64,000 nucleotides of DNA, taken from assembly GCA_028023455.1 (NCBI GenBank), contig JAQFVV010006335.1, positions 1,487,412 to 1,551,411 of the forward strand, in the 5' to 3' direction. The notes beneath the pieces were generated by a model. It worked only from the letters and a program-made list of their open reading frames with translations. It was not told the origin of the DNA and searched no databases. The position numbers and the translations under genes were made by a program. Shown here piece after piece: positions 24,117 through 35,299 of this stretch. Source of the stretch: Epiperipatus broadwayi (taxonomy: Eukaryota > Onychophora > Udeonychophora > Euonychophora > Peripatidae). Numbering within the stretch: the first letter of the stretch is position 1; each line of letters starts with the position of its first letter.

Positions 24117-24649
24117 CATTAGATTGAGCGGGAAATTAATATTTGCCCTGCCTGGAATATAGAATGGACACTAATGAAAGTTTTGCATGGGAAATATAGC
24201 GAGGCAAGGATAGCCCACCAATTTTTGGAGAGAGAAGAGATTCATTATTAGATACACACTTGGATTATGGCCTGCAAAGAGATACCATTGTGAGTAGCTG
24301 TTCGGACATTTAATTCCTAATAAAAACTTAAATAATTATTGACAAGCTTCGTTGCTGTGCAAGATGTCAAAATCTGCCGCTATGAGTTTTGCCATCATTA
24401 GAATGTCTTCCTAATTTAAACAAAGGATGACTCCACACCTACCAGCTCTCCTTCAGCCATGCCATGAACCTCTAAAATAAACACTGCCTCTACCTTGCCA
24501 CTGTCAAAGGACCTGAAAGATGAACTATTATCAAATGTGCGCACTCGTCACTAAATCACTAGAACTCTGCCTTACCGTAAGCTAAACTTTTTCCTATTCT
24601 AGCCAGGGTAAATAAATTGTGTTTAATTAAATCTCCGCTCAATCTAATG
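24117..24649. mobile_element. MITE-like element with 15-bp inverted ends
   Basis: CATTAGATTGAGCGG at 24117-24131 is perfectly inverted as CCGCTCAATCTAATG at 24635-24649. The 533 bp between is less AT-rich than its flanks and has no ORF. A second related end (AGCGGAGATTTA) lies just outside at 24057-24068 and matches the inverted TAAATCTCCGCT at 24628-24639, suggesting two nested insertions of one family. No clear target-site duplication was found. The superfamily is unknown. Confidence 0.55.
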
Positions 24650-24659
24650 ATAAATATGT

Positions 24660-25632
24660 TTTAAAATGGTATTGATTGTTTTTTTAATTATTTATTATCT
24701 GTATGTACTCTTTTCTAGTATTTAAAGTGTATCTTGCAATCTTAGTTTTAAGATTCCAAGTTTGTTTGCAATTTTCGTTTATCAGAGGGTGCATTAGGAG
24801 ATTGTATTTTATATGTTTAATATATACCTGATTATTTTGATAACTATTACAAAACGCATTGGCAGTTTTTGTAGTCTTTATGTATTCACCTGCTCTTAGT
24901 TGTAAAATAAAGAATCTTTAAGCATGTTTTATTTGCGCTTTTTGCAACCAAATCTTTTTGCTGGCTATTTGTCAAGTTATTTCTTCGGGTTGTCTGAAAA
25001 TAGTCATTTCTTTCTGGATTACGTAAGATCGTAATCAAATATCTTTTGCTGTCTTGTATGTAAGATCAACCACATTTACTTTGAATGTATTATTATGCAC
25101 AGCAGTGCTGCGGCATTTTAACGACAGTAATTAGAATATTACTGCTCGAACGTTCGCACTGGTTTCATTGATTTCCGGCAGCACAGTAACTGTTTTATTA
25201 TCTCTGATTTAGAAAGCTAGAGTTGTTGTTTGTTTTTATAATTTTACAACTGGCCAGCAAAAAGATATTATCCTAACCATTTCTTATATTTTAAGTGAGA
25301 GAATTTTGCTGTCAAAATGTTTAATGCCTTCATATTTGTCGTACTCTTGTGCACTCTCTGGTAAATACACGTATGTTACTATAAGCCACTTTTGTATTCA
25401 TAGCTAGATGTCTTCATTCTATTGCCCAACTTTTAATAAAATTAATAAATTGTTTAAACTTAATTTGGCTGACGTTTGTCTTTGTGCTTTGATTTCTCAA
25501 CTGTCTAAATAATATTTAAGATATCTTGTTCCTCCCTGAGTGTAGTTCGGTGCCTTTTGATTCACATATCCTGTCCACCCTAAAATAAATGTCTAGTTCC
25601 TATTTTTGGACTAGTGGCGCCCCCAGGGTCAG
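24660..25632 (+). mobile_element. Possible solo LTR end with primer-binding-site-like sequence
   Basis: A less AT-rich kilobase carries an AATAAA at about 25582-25587, then 'ggacta' and TGGCGCCCCCAGGGTCAG at about 25615-25632. TGGCGCC directly after an LTR edge is a common primer-binding-site start. I could not find the LTR start, a second LTR or coding sequence, so this is tentative. Confidence 0.25.
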
Positions 25633-25664
25633 TATATGCGAATCTCAAAGATCTTTCTTCCGTT

Positions 25665-25667
<3 letters not shown>

Positions 25668-25700
<33 letters not shown>
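25668..25700. repeat. (TA)n tract with TTACAA edge
   Basis: A TA run preceded by GTTACAA. It is one of several TA tracts in this window with a TTACAA or TTGTAA edge (see findings). Confidence 0.9.
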
Positions 25701-25701
<1 letters not shown>

Positions 25702-25815
25702 AATACTTGGTTTATATTAAGATAACAAATCTTCAAACTTTAGTGGACATGATTCAATTTTCTCCACTCTCCAACTTTTCAGCACCATTGAAAAGTTTAT
25801 GATTGCATGTTCAAA
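25700..25815 (+). repeat. Family-c repeat, single arm
   Basis: 'cttggtttatattaagataa', 'caaatcttcaaactttagtg' and 'tctccac' match the left arm of the fold-back at 34837-35115 and, inverted, 62755-62800. Starts at a TA tract. No ORF. Confidence 0.7.
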
Positions 25816-25954
25816 GCCTTTATTTGCCAATTTTGTTCCCATACCTATGCTATTCATAATTCATTCTCACTGCTCATTCACAAGACTTAAGCCCATTTAA
25901 ATAGACATACTAGGGATGGGTAGAATACAGTCTGAAAATGTATTATTTAAATAT

Positions 25955-26180
25955 GAGTATATTATACATTCTTTTAAGTTAAATGTAATTAGAGGGGACT
26001 TGAATCAAACTTTTAAGTTTCCTTTATCATGAAATATTCATATTGGAAATCTTTTTTGCATTATGTGGACATGTGTATCAGTTATATAAGATGGAATGGA
26101 TGATTAAAGGGAGCTTAAAAGTCTGTGTTCAAATCCCCTATAATTGCATCTAACTTAAAAGTATATATAATATTCTTGTA
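25955..26180. repeat. Family-b fold-back, about 225 bp
   Basis: The left end 'cttttaagttaaatgtaatt' then 'agagggga' is inverted at the right as 'tcccctataattgcatctaa' then 'cttaaaag'. Both arms continue into family-b sequence ('gacatgtgtatcagttatat'). Both outer ends are preserved, which makes this the best copy for defining the element termini. Confidence 0.75.
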
Positions 26181-26189
26181 TTTAAATAT

Positions 26190-29100
26190 TATATATGTAT
26201 ATTTCACATAAATATTAATCAAAAATTCAAATTAAACCATTAATTCTTCATTTTGAGAAAGTATATTCTGTAAAAATCAAGATAATTCTGAAAAGAAAAT
26301 TATGACGGTCTTGATTATTTAACATAATTTATTAATTAGTAATACAATAATATTATTTGTATTCATTTGTAAAACAAATACAGTAATAATATGTATAGAA
26401 TCATATGGAAATATATTTATATCATCTTATTTTAATTTATTTGTCTCTATTAACATATTATGGGAAGGAGCAACATGTAAATGAATACAGCCATTCCAAC
26501 TTCAAAAAGAAAAAATATATATAAAGGCAAATAATAACCATAATAATGCAACATAAAATTAATTTTGTGAAAATTATTCAAATTATTCCAATAATCAAAT
26601 GTGATCTATATATAGAACTGGGTGATATATTATTGTGAAGGATTATATTTGAAAAACTGAATTTTTATTTTTTTTTTTGTATCAAGAATTTTGTTTCTGA
26701 AAGATTCCATATTACCTTTAATTAAATAGAAAATGTTTTAATCTTTATCAAATTCACCTTTAGCATTTATAATAGGCAATGAATGTAGTTTTTCGACTAT
26801 AGAAGGGACCTCTCAAAACAACATAGTGACTTTATGAAGAAAAAAACAATAATCTTTTTTAACCTAAATACCCACTTATATAAGCCACTCTGAAGCATAT
26901 TAATTTGAGAGTATGAAGCTGCTACTCTCCTAACATTTTAAGTCCACTATTTCCTTCACAAACTAATTTTCAAAAAATTCTCCAATTTACAAGTTAATAT
27001 TACAAACTTTTCTAATGGAAATATAAAAACTGATGTAACATTCTGATTATTTATTAAGCATAAAGAAAGTATGGGATTAAATACAGAAAGGATTTAACCT
27101 TTATCATATGCACCTTCAATGTTTATAATAGTCAAACGATGTAGATTTTTGACTATAGAGAGACTTCACAAACCTTAACAGATTGTGACTTAGTATGACT
27201 CTTTCTGTATAGTATTATATCCTCAACTGTATATTCCACTGAACACAATTAATATTGCACTTCTTCAATATGGCCCTAAAATAGTATAATGTAAATGAAG
27301 CTTGTCCCTCTCATAAAAGTTATGCCCATATTTACAATAAATTATTTTTAGGGAATCTTATAACTGTATATATTCAGTGTAACAAAGATAAGATTTTACA
27401 ATAAAACACTCTATAGTATTATTTTCTGTATGTTAGGAAATACATTGGTCAAACTTAGGTAATTGCCATTATATATTTAATGTTTTATAGAGCATTTCAA
27501 AGTGTTTTTTTCTAGTACATTTATCTTACACAGATAGTACAATAATATAGATAAAATAGCAGTAGTATTAGTAGTTATATAAAATGGAATAATTTATTTT
27601 GATAAAAGCAGACAAAACACATCATATTTTATACTGCACTTCAATATCTAATTTTACCATTCAACTTAAAAACTATTAAAATATTTGAATTTATTTTTCT
27701 TCTCAAGTTCATAATTACCAAAGGTAAATTTTTCTGAAAATTATTTATTCAACACTTCAATAAAAAAAATGAGTTTTTGAATATTATTTACTAAACCAAT
27801 ATTTATATGTTGAATTCATAATATTAAGTACATACAGAAATACTGTAAATCCAGATGACAAAAATATTAAATTTTTGTTTTTACTTTCAATCATTGTAAA
27901 TTAAAAAATCTACCAATCAAATACCTATTACATCTTGATTTCTGATTCAAGCAATCTTATAATGTGTTTAAAAGCCTACTTTCATAAAATCAGAAACAAA
28001 GTTAGAGCTTTTACACATTCTGGATTAAAATGAATTTTCATTTCAAGTGACTTACAATTTCTAACTTTAGTAATACATCTTTGTTATAATATATCATGTA
28101 GAAACTGCATAATATGAATAAAACTTTGATGATCAACCAACTAAGTTTAAACAGAGCCACATACTTATTTGACTGAATGAATGAAATTCCTTGATCAAAC
28201 CAATAAAAACAAACTGCAAGTCACTCTTTTGTTTTTGATATTTTTATTATATTAATCCAGCAAGAAAAGTCCTGTTTGTATTGCTTTTTTATTTTATAAA
28301 GCACATTTAATCTGTGTTTCCCATTTATCTATATCTTCCAAAAAAGCTACCCAACAATATCATTGAAAAATATGTTTGTGTAATGAATAATTATGAAATT
28401 ATATGATAATTATTGCAATCTTAGTTTTTCCTGTTAAAAGTTGGAATAATTGAAGCATCTTTAAGATCTGGAGGCACAATTCCACTGGACATATGATCCT
28501 AAATAATTCTAATATTTTTAAATTAACATATTTACATTATGGTTTAAAGAATATTTCATTTTGTCTGCAGCATTTTCATATTTAAGATTACAGGAAGTTG
28601 TGTTTTTCTTCATCTCATTTCTTATATCATTATTCACAAGTTGATTAAATTATTTTGTTCATCTGTTTAAAAAATTGCTGTCATCATATAAATTAAAGCA
28701 TTTGTGGACAATGATAGGATAAAATTATGATGTAAGATTTGAATTCCATTAGTTATTGTTAATATATTAAAAAAGCTCACCATTATGAAACTCTGCATCC
28801 CCATTGCAATTTAATCCATAAATAACGTTAAGCCATCTAGCAAATCATTAAAGTTCTGTCTTTAAATACAAATATTGATGAAGTTTCACATACAATTTAT
28901 TGTTCACCAAGGTAGAAATACTATGTGTTTCTTTTTAATCTCTTTAGTAATAAGATTCATTGTCAGAAAACCAATCAAGACTTTTTGTTTTGGTATACCC
29001 AAAAATAAATTTGCTTGTATCTATACTACAATTCATAAATAAAATTTATACTTTAGTCACACAACAAAAATGAAATTCCAACAAGAATTTTAGTATTTAA

Positions 29101-30470
29101 TAGCTATTAAAATTGAGAATGAATGATCAATGCTTTTAAAGATTTAATATAATGTTTTTTGTGAATATGATTGCAATAAGATGAATATCTAATAAGATGT
29201 ATTTATAATACAACTATCATTTTATCTTTAGAGCATATATGTCTATAATATGTCCAATAATCTGAACTTGGAAGCATTCATGTTATACATTTGTCTTATA
29301 TTATGATTGATATCTATATAACACTAGCATCATTGTTTATAACAACTTCTATCCAAATGTACTGTTTGTATCATCATGTACATTAAATAACATGAAGAAA
29401 AATTTGCTTTTTGAAAGATATTGCAGTAATAATGCTAACCAGCATGGAATAAAATGTTCTTTTTCTGTATTTATTCTAAATTACAATTGGAATATATTAT
29501 ATATAAATGTATAAATGTTGCAAACATTTCTTTGTAGCATTCTTTTATTTTTGTTTCATTGTAATTTTTCACTGGATTGTTTTGTTTTCTTGCAGAATTA
29601 ATGAAATAATCAATATTGCATATTGTTAAGTTGTCTTTGGGATAATCTTACAATATAAAATGATCTATGGAAATTAAGTTCATATTTAACATATTTCAAT
29701 TTTTTTACAAATTATGTTACTGTTCAACAATTTCTCATGATCATTCAAACACAGATATTCCTTTACAATGATATATACAATAGCATATCCAACAGTTTGA
29801 AAAATATATTGATTAATTGTACAAAGTTGCCATCATATTTTTTAATATTATTTAACAATTTTCACTAAAAAGTTACAATTTCACAGATTACTTGTTTATG
29901 CACTCTGCCTTTATAACCTAAACAAAATATGGTGCTGAAGAATTGTGTCAGTGGAGTCACTTATAAAATTACAAAAAAGCTATTTACAAAAAAGTTTCAA
30001 GTGGAAGTTACAACACTGACTGTTTAATGTTGCATATTTCTAACCCTATTTATTTATATGCTATTAGAGTTTCCATTCATCTCAAAATTATCATTATTAA
30101 TAAACTATGCTTTTTAATTTTAGATTTCTATCATTGTGCATTGTAAAACATTTATATTTTCATTAGGGTTGATTCAAAACGGATGATCTTGAATGATACA
30201 ACTTAGATTTACTATAACAATATATGTGCTCTTTATGTCTTTCATTAATGTTTGATCTGGATTAACAATAGTAACCATAATGATAATGATGATTTGGCAC
30301 TTAATCAAATAAATAATATGAAGACACTTTTTAAGATAAATTATATATTACTATTGTTAATCAGATGATGTAATATAGTAGGGTAATTTTATTAAATGAT
30401 AATGGGAGATTCAATATGTGCTTTAATCTATAACCTATCACATTGCAGAACAAATGTATAATGTGTATTG
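26190..30470. other. AT-rich DNA, nothing assigned
   Basis: About 4.3 kb with very low G+C. I found no long open frame, repeat family or RNA motif that I could support. Confidence 0.5.
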
Positions 30471-31120
30471 AATGCTAATAATAACATTTTATTTATGAGA
30501 TATGTTGATGATATTTTGATTTGTGGTCCTACATAAATATTTTTAGATAGTGTTCATAAATTAAATGAGGATCTGTACCTAAACTGATCCATGGAATATA
30601 AATTTAGTAAAAGCATTAAATATCTAAATTTTTTAATAACATATAATAACATCCTACTGGAGTGCACACTATAAATTATACATATTAACATTTGAGGGTA
30701 TATCAGTCCTATATCTTTTATATATCCAGAATTAAATATAAAGGCTTCAAAGCATTTTTGCATCAACTGTAATTTGTGTATATGTGAATCAGATAAAAAA
30801 ATATAAAATTTATAAGTATATGTCTGAATTAATAGGAATATGTTACAACAAATATGAATTATTAAAACATGTTATTATTATATACTTAGATTGAATATTC
30901 ACATTACAGATAATGAACCACAAATGATTATTCTTATATATTTTCTATTGTTATAGAAATCAATAAATTATATAATAAAGCATTAGTACATTTTATTAAC
31001 AATGGTAAAGATAAAATTGATTCTAAGAAATTTTCTTATATTGTTTTTGGCTTAAGTATTGGGAACATATTTATCCATATATTCACAACAAGGAAATTAG
31101 AATAGACATTAATGTAAAAC
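30400..31120 (+). pseudogene. Penelope-like reverse-transcriptase remnant
   Basis: Plus strand: 'MGDSICALIYNL' near 30403-30440 (decayed form of the 'MGxPxSxxxANL' motif) followed by 'LFMRYVDDILICGP' at 30488-30530 with the catalytic YVDD, then 'LDSVHKLNEDL', 'MEYKFSKSIKYLNFLI' and 'GYISPISFIYPELNIKASK'. Order and spacing fit the palm of a PLE reverse transcriptase, which uses RYVDD. Stops and frameshifts are frequent, and no endonuclease follows in frame. The Plasmodium-like AT content blurs the ends. Confidence 0.6.
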
Positions 31121-31129
31121 TTAAATAGC

Positions 31130-33460
31130 GAATATATTGTTATAATAAAGCTAAGTTGGACCCTTCATATTAGTTAGTTTTCTTCAATCATAAAAAACTA
31201 TTTGATAGTGTTATCAATTCTAGATGAATAAAAATGATGTATAATGAGCACAATGATAGGACATGTAAAATTAAAGAGATTTGATTTGTTAATTTCAATA
31301 ATATTATAATGACTATAGAGTCTAATAGTGTTTGTTTAAGTATGATTTGGAATATGCACAATAAAGTGTCAAATTTTTAACTTCTATTTTTGAGATTTGA
31401 TGTACATAAGTTGTTGCTTTTTAAAATTTTATAACCATTGTCTTTGACAAGGGTGCTTAATATTGAAAATATTTTCTATTTTTGATTACATTTTTGTGAT
31501 GAATTTTTTAATAGTTTATTTACATTAAGATAGTAATTTTTGATCACAGTGATAATTATAATAAAATAATATAACTAATTAATATGTCAATATAGGCTTT
31601 AATCAAACAGACTTTATATTCTGATTTTACTGTCTTTATATTGGAAGGGAAGATGTTATTTTAACACCTTTCCCATGATAATGTTATTCTGTATTATTTT
31701 TTGAAAAAAAAAACAAAAAAACATTAATTTAGTGAAACTATTTTATTATAAGTTGTATATAAAAATTTGAGGTTTAACCTGTTTATTAAAAACAGAGTTT
31801 ATTTTTAATATTTAACAAAATCGTTAAAGTCACTTAAAAATGTTAATCTCAAGAAATAAATACATCATATTTTTAAAAGCTCAACAAGATGTTAGTAACT
31901 AAGTAAAATTTCTGGTTTATATTTAAATTCACAAAATAAGTTTATAATAGAAAGTGACAACTGACATACAGTTTTATAATAAGTTAGTTAAAATTCTTTT
32001 AATATCAAATTACATATTTTAAAGTCCAATGGCTTTATGTCAAAAAATATTGTCACTGCATTATAGTTCTAAAGAAATGATTTTGACAGAAACATTTGGA
32101 GGCAGAGGGCTTTGACCTTTTCCTTTTGTAAATGAAATAATATATATATATTAAAATAATTTTTACTTATTAATAAAAATATGTATTCTCATTTCACAAA
32201 ACGAATATAATCTTTATTATTAATTAATAATAAGTTATTGATTGAACAAGTTAAATAATATAAAAATTACTAACATTAGGTTACAATGTAAGTAACAGTA
32301 AACATATGAGAATCACAATATAAAATAATTTTATTTGTATTATAAACATGTTTTTTTATTTGTATTACTTTTCCGTGTTATAATTTTTTTTTACCAATGA
32401 AATATGTAAATATATCTTACTATCATATGTAGTTATGCGAAAAAGTTTTATTAGGGTTTAAAACTATAACATATTTTTGAATTTCCAGTCATTAGATTGG
32501 TAGCATAAAAAGTTAATTATGGTTGTTGTATGGCTAAGTTCAAGTATAAAATGCTTCACTGATAAAAGTTGTTATCTACAAATCTTATCTAAGTAATGTA
32601 AATAATACCTTATTCAGAGTACTTTGGTCCCAGAAACTTAAAATATGTAGATCCAAGCTAGAATAAATAATCTAAATTATTGCTTTAAAAGTAAAAAAAA
32701 AAATATTATTTGTATCTATAAATTGATAATACTTAAATGGTATCTATCCAGAAGTTCTTATAAAGAAAACTTCTGTGTGGAGTTTTAATTTTACTAAAAT
32801 CTACATTATTGATTGTATTTCTTAATTCAATATAAAACTATTACTCACAACCATATAAACTTATATATCCATATCTAATTTCTCAATACCAAAGATTTTG
32901 CATACCCACTTATATATGTTCTAATAAAAAGAAATATAGTCAGATGTATAATTCATGTAATTGAAAGAATTAAAAGTATAATAGTTCATTGACCAGGTCA
33001 CATAATTCAGAGAGATGGACCATGATAATTAGATTTAATACTAAATTAAGTGAAGGAATGTAGTAAAATAGAAAATTAAATATAAAAGAAAATTGTAAAA
33101 GAGTACATGTGATGGACATGACTTTATCATTTCAAGAGTTTCTAGCTATTGGTGAGCCAACACCACAATTTATAAGATGTTACAAAATATATTATTGATA
33201 AACTCTGTTCTTTAGTAATTATAAACTGTTTTCATGGGTAATCATTCTCATATCCATAATATGATGTCTCTGTTACTTGTTTGGTGTCATGATCTAATCT
33301 TTATATATGCATGGTTATATAAAAACCAAAAAGTAAAGCAACATTGATTTTATTGAGTTATTATTTTAAAACAAATTAATAAATAACATATAATTGTAAT
33401 ATTATTTTTAAACTAATCTTGGACTAATATTTAAATACAAATATAATTTATATACTTGAA
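31130..33460. other. AT-rich DNA, nothing assigned
   Basis: No supported gene or element. Possible weak continuation of the PLE coding region to about 31400 ('KFSYIVFGLSIGN' near 31020-31070), too decayed to annotate. Confidence 0.45.
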
Positions 33461-33464
33461 ATTT

Positions 33465-33643
33465 AGATATAATTATAAGGAATGTGAACATAGACTTTCA
33501 TGCTCCCTTCAGCTATCTAATATGCCATACAGCTAATACACATGGCCACAGATGTCAAAAAGCTAAATGTTTCCCAATATACATATTTTGTGCTGAACCA
33601 GCACTCATCAGTTGTTCCATATAATAACCTCCCTCACACACAC
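33465..33643 (-). repeat. Family-b left arm of the composite
   Basis: Contains 'gaacatagactttcatgctc', 'tacagctaatacacatggcc' and, on the minus strand at 33586-33611, CTGATGA, stem GTGCT, loop GGTTC, AGCAC, then AAAA: a hammerhead-like core with G12 of GAAA changed to A. Confidence 0.75.
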
Positions 33644-33677
<34 letters not shown>

Positions 33678-33842
33678 TTATATATATATATATATATATA
33701 TATGAAAAACAAAAACAAGTTTTATATACATAAAAACCTGCTATTGCTTGTATTAATGATCAATAGATGGAGCTTTAACAAGACATCCAAACAAGCGTAT
33801 TTGCATAAACGCTTGGAGTTAATATTTAGGTCTAGTTTCTAA

Positions 33843-33901
33843 CTCCTATCCTTCACTGATGAGAGCAAATCAGCTTGAAATCAGCTGATCTGAGGGTGGA
33901 G
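33843..33901 (+). ncRNA. Hammerhead ribozyme, type I, array copy 1
   Basis: Stem I CTCC, loop TAT, CCTTCA (33843-33855); core CTGATGA (33856-33862); stem II GAGC-AAATCA-GCTT; GAAA (33877-33880); stem III ATC-AGCT-GAT; cleavage-site C at 33890; stem I return TGAGGG, T, GGAG (33891-33901). All catalytic core bases are present and all three stems pair. Stem III is only three pairs with a tetraloop, but its sequence ATCAGCTGAT is a perfect palindrome, so two RNAs could pair to give a ten-pair stem, as in dimeric hammerheads. Confidence 0.92.
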
Positions 33902-34256
33902 CAAAATGAAAAAGACAGTGATTATTGACTCTGACGTTTATGTAAACAAATACACTTGTTTGGAGGTCTTGGTAAAGCTCCAGCTATTGATCATTAATAC
34001 AAGCGATAGCAGGTTTTTACATATATAAAACTTTTTTTTGTTTTTCATAAATGTACCTTTAAAGTTTTCTTGCAATGATATAGATTGCAGAAGATTTGAC
34101 TATGTGGAGAAACTGAACTGATATCATACCCATATAGCTATCTAGTTTGATAGGCTGAGTTTGAATACATTTAGGTGTCTAAAAAAGTCATGCTTGCAAA
34201 CTGATAGAAATGTTTTGCATAAATGCTTGGAGTTAATATTTAGGTCTAGTTTCTAA

Positions 34257-34315
34257 CTCCTATCCTTCACTGATGAGAGAAAATCAGCTTGAAATCAGCC
34301 GATCTGAGGGTGGAG
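34257..34315 (+). ncRNA. Hammerhead ribozyme, type I, array copy 2
   Basis: Same layout: core CTGATGA at 34270-34276, GAAA at 34291-34294, cleavage-site C at 34304, stem I return 34305-34315. Stem II is weakened: GAGC has become GAGA, losing the loop-closing pair. The stem III loop is AGCC instead of AGCT, which breaks the ten-base palindrome. Core intact; activity is probably reduced. Confidence 0.87.
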
Positions 34316-34670
34316 CAAAATGAAAGAGACAGTGAAGATTGACTCTGATGTTTATGTAAACAAATACGCTTGTTTGGAGGTCTTGGTAAAGCTCCATCTA
34401 TTGATCATTAATACAAGCGATAGCAGGTTTTTATGTATATAAAACTTGTTTTTGTTTTTCATAAATGTACCTTTAAAGTTTTCTTGCAATGATATAGATT
34501 GCAGAAGCTTTGACTATGTGGAGAAACTGAACTGATATCAGACCCATATAGCTATCTAGTTTGATAGGCTGAGTTTGAAGACATTTAGGTGTCTAAAGAA
34601 ATCATGCTTGTGAACTGATAGAAACGTTTTGCATAAACGCTTGAAGTTAATATTTAGGTCTAGTTTCTAA

Positions 34671-34729
34671 CTCCTATCCTTCACTGATGAGAACAAATCA
34701 GCTTGAAATCAGCTGATCTGAGGGTGGAG
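34671..34729 (+). ncRNA. Hammerhead ribozyme, type I, array copy 3
   Basis: Core CTGATGA at 34684-34690, GAAA at 34705-34708, cleavage-site C at 34718, stem I return 34719-34729. Stem II 5' strand is GAAC instead of GAGC, giving one A-C mismatch. Stems I and III are as in copy 1. Confidence 0.87.
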
Positions 34730-34836
34730 CAAAATGAAAGAGACAGTGAATATTGACTCTGATGTTTATGTAAACAAATATGCTTGTTTGGAGGTCTTGG
34801 TAAAGCTCCATCTATTAATTATATATATATAGTCAT

Positions 34837-35115
34837 GCTTGGTTTTTATTAAGATAGCAAATTTTCAAACTTTAATAAACAGGTTGCAATATACTCCACC
34901 AACCAACTCTTCAACCATCCATACCATTATGGAACTGATTACGGATCCACCAAGTATCTTGATGGTGCAATATTATTGCCATATCTATGTTCAATTTGGG
35001 TGATTTGTCATCATATTTTTAATGGTATAGATGGCTGAACAGTTGGATGGTGTGGTAGATAAGCCTGTCCAATAATGTTTGAAGATGTTCTAATTTAATA
35101 CAAACCGAACATTGA
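34837..35115. repeat. Family-c fold-back
   Basis: Left arm blocks 'ttttattaagatagcaaatt', 'ccaccaaccaactcttcaac' and 'catccataccatta' recur inverted in the right arm ('ggtatagatggctgaac', 'gttggatggtgtggt', 'ttgaagatgttctaattta'). Arms are about 95 bp, diverged, with TA tracts on both sides. Related single arms: 25700-25815 and, inverted, 62755-62800. Confidence 0.75.
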
Positions 35116-35125
35116 TTATATATAT

Positions 35126-35291
35126 ATGTGGGTGGAGATGATGATCTTGATCAACTGATTAGTATTGGTTCAGCAAAAAATACATATATTGAAAATCACT
35201 TATCTTTTTCATGTGTATTGAATGTATGAGAAAAAGTGAATAGCTGAAGGGGGCTTGAAAGTCTATGTTCAAATCACCTATAATTAAATCT
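35126..35291 (+). repeat. Family-b right arm of the composite
   Basis: Reads 'ggtggagatgatgatcttg', 'tcaactgatt', 'ggttcagcaaaaaa', ... 'gcttgaaagtctatgttcaa' and ends 'cctataattaaatct'. The hammerhead-like core is decayed here (CTGATTA). GTTCAAATC near the end resembles an RNA polymerase III B box. Confidence 0.75.
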
Positions 35292-35299
35292 TAAAATAA

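Larger units (their letters stand above)
33703..34819 (+). mobile_element. Retrozyme array, 414-bp hammerhead units (subfamily 2)
   Basis: A short minus-oriented partial unit (33703 to about 33793) is followed by about 2.5 plus-oriented units. The three hammerhead cleavage sites fall at 33890, 34304 and 34718, exactly 414 nt apart each time. Unit sequence is related to, but clearly diverged from, the 11491-12306 insertion (shared: 'cttgaaatcagctgat', 'ttatgtaaacaaat', 'gataggctgagtttgaa'). Both insertions start at 'gaaaaacaaaaacaag', end in a 'ggtaaagc.ccatct' block and are bounded by TA tracts. No protein is encoded. Tandem unit-length copies fit rolling-circle or circular-RNA templating, which is inference from known retrozymes. 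Confidence 0.88.
33465..35291. mobile_element. Composite element: inverted family-b arms around a retrozyme array and a family-c fold-back
   Basis: The order is b arm (minus, 33465-33643), CA/TA tract, retrozyme insertion (33703-34819), TA tract, family-c fold-back (34837-35115), TA tract, b arm (plus, 35126-35291). The outer ends are mutually inverted: 'agatataattataagg' on the left and 'cctataattaaatct' on the right. It could be one fold-back element that gained insertions in its central TA tract, or an assembly of pieces that each favour TA tracts. No ORF longer than a few dozen codons is credible. Confidence 0.7.
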
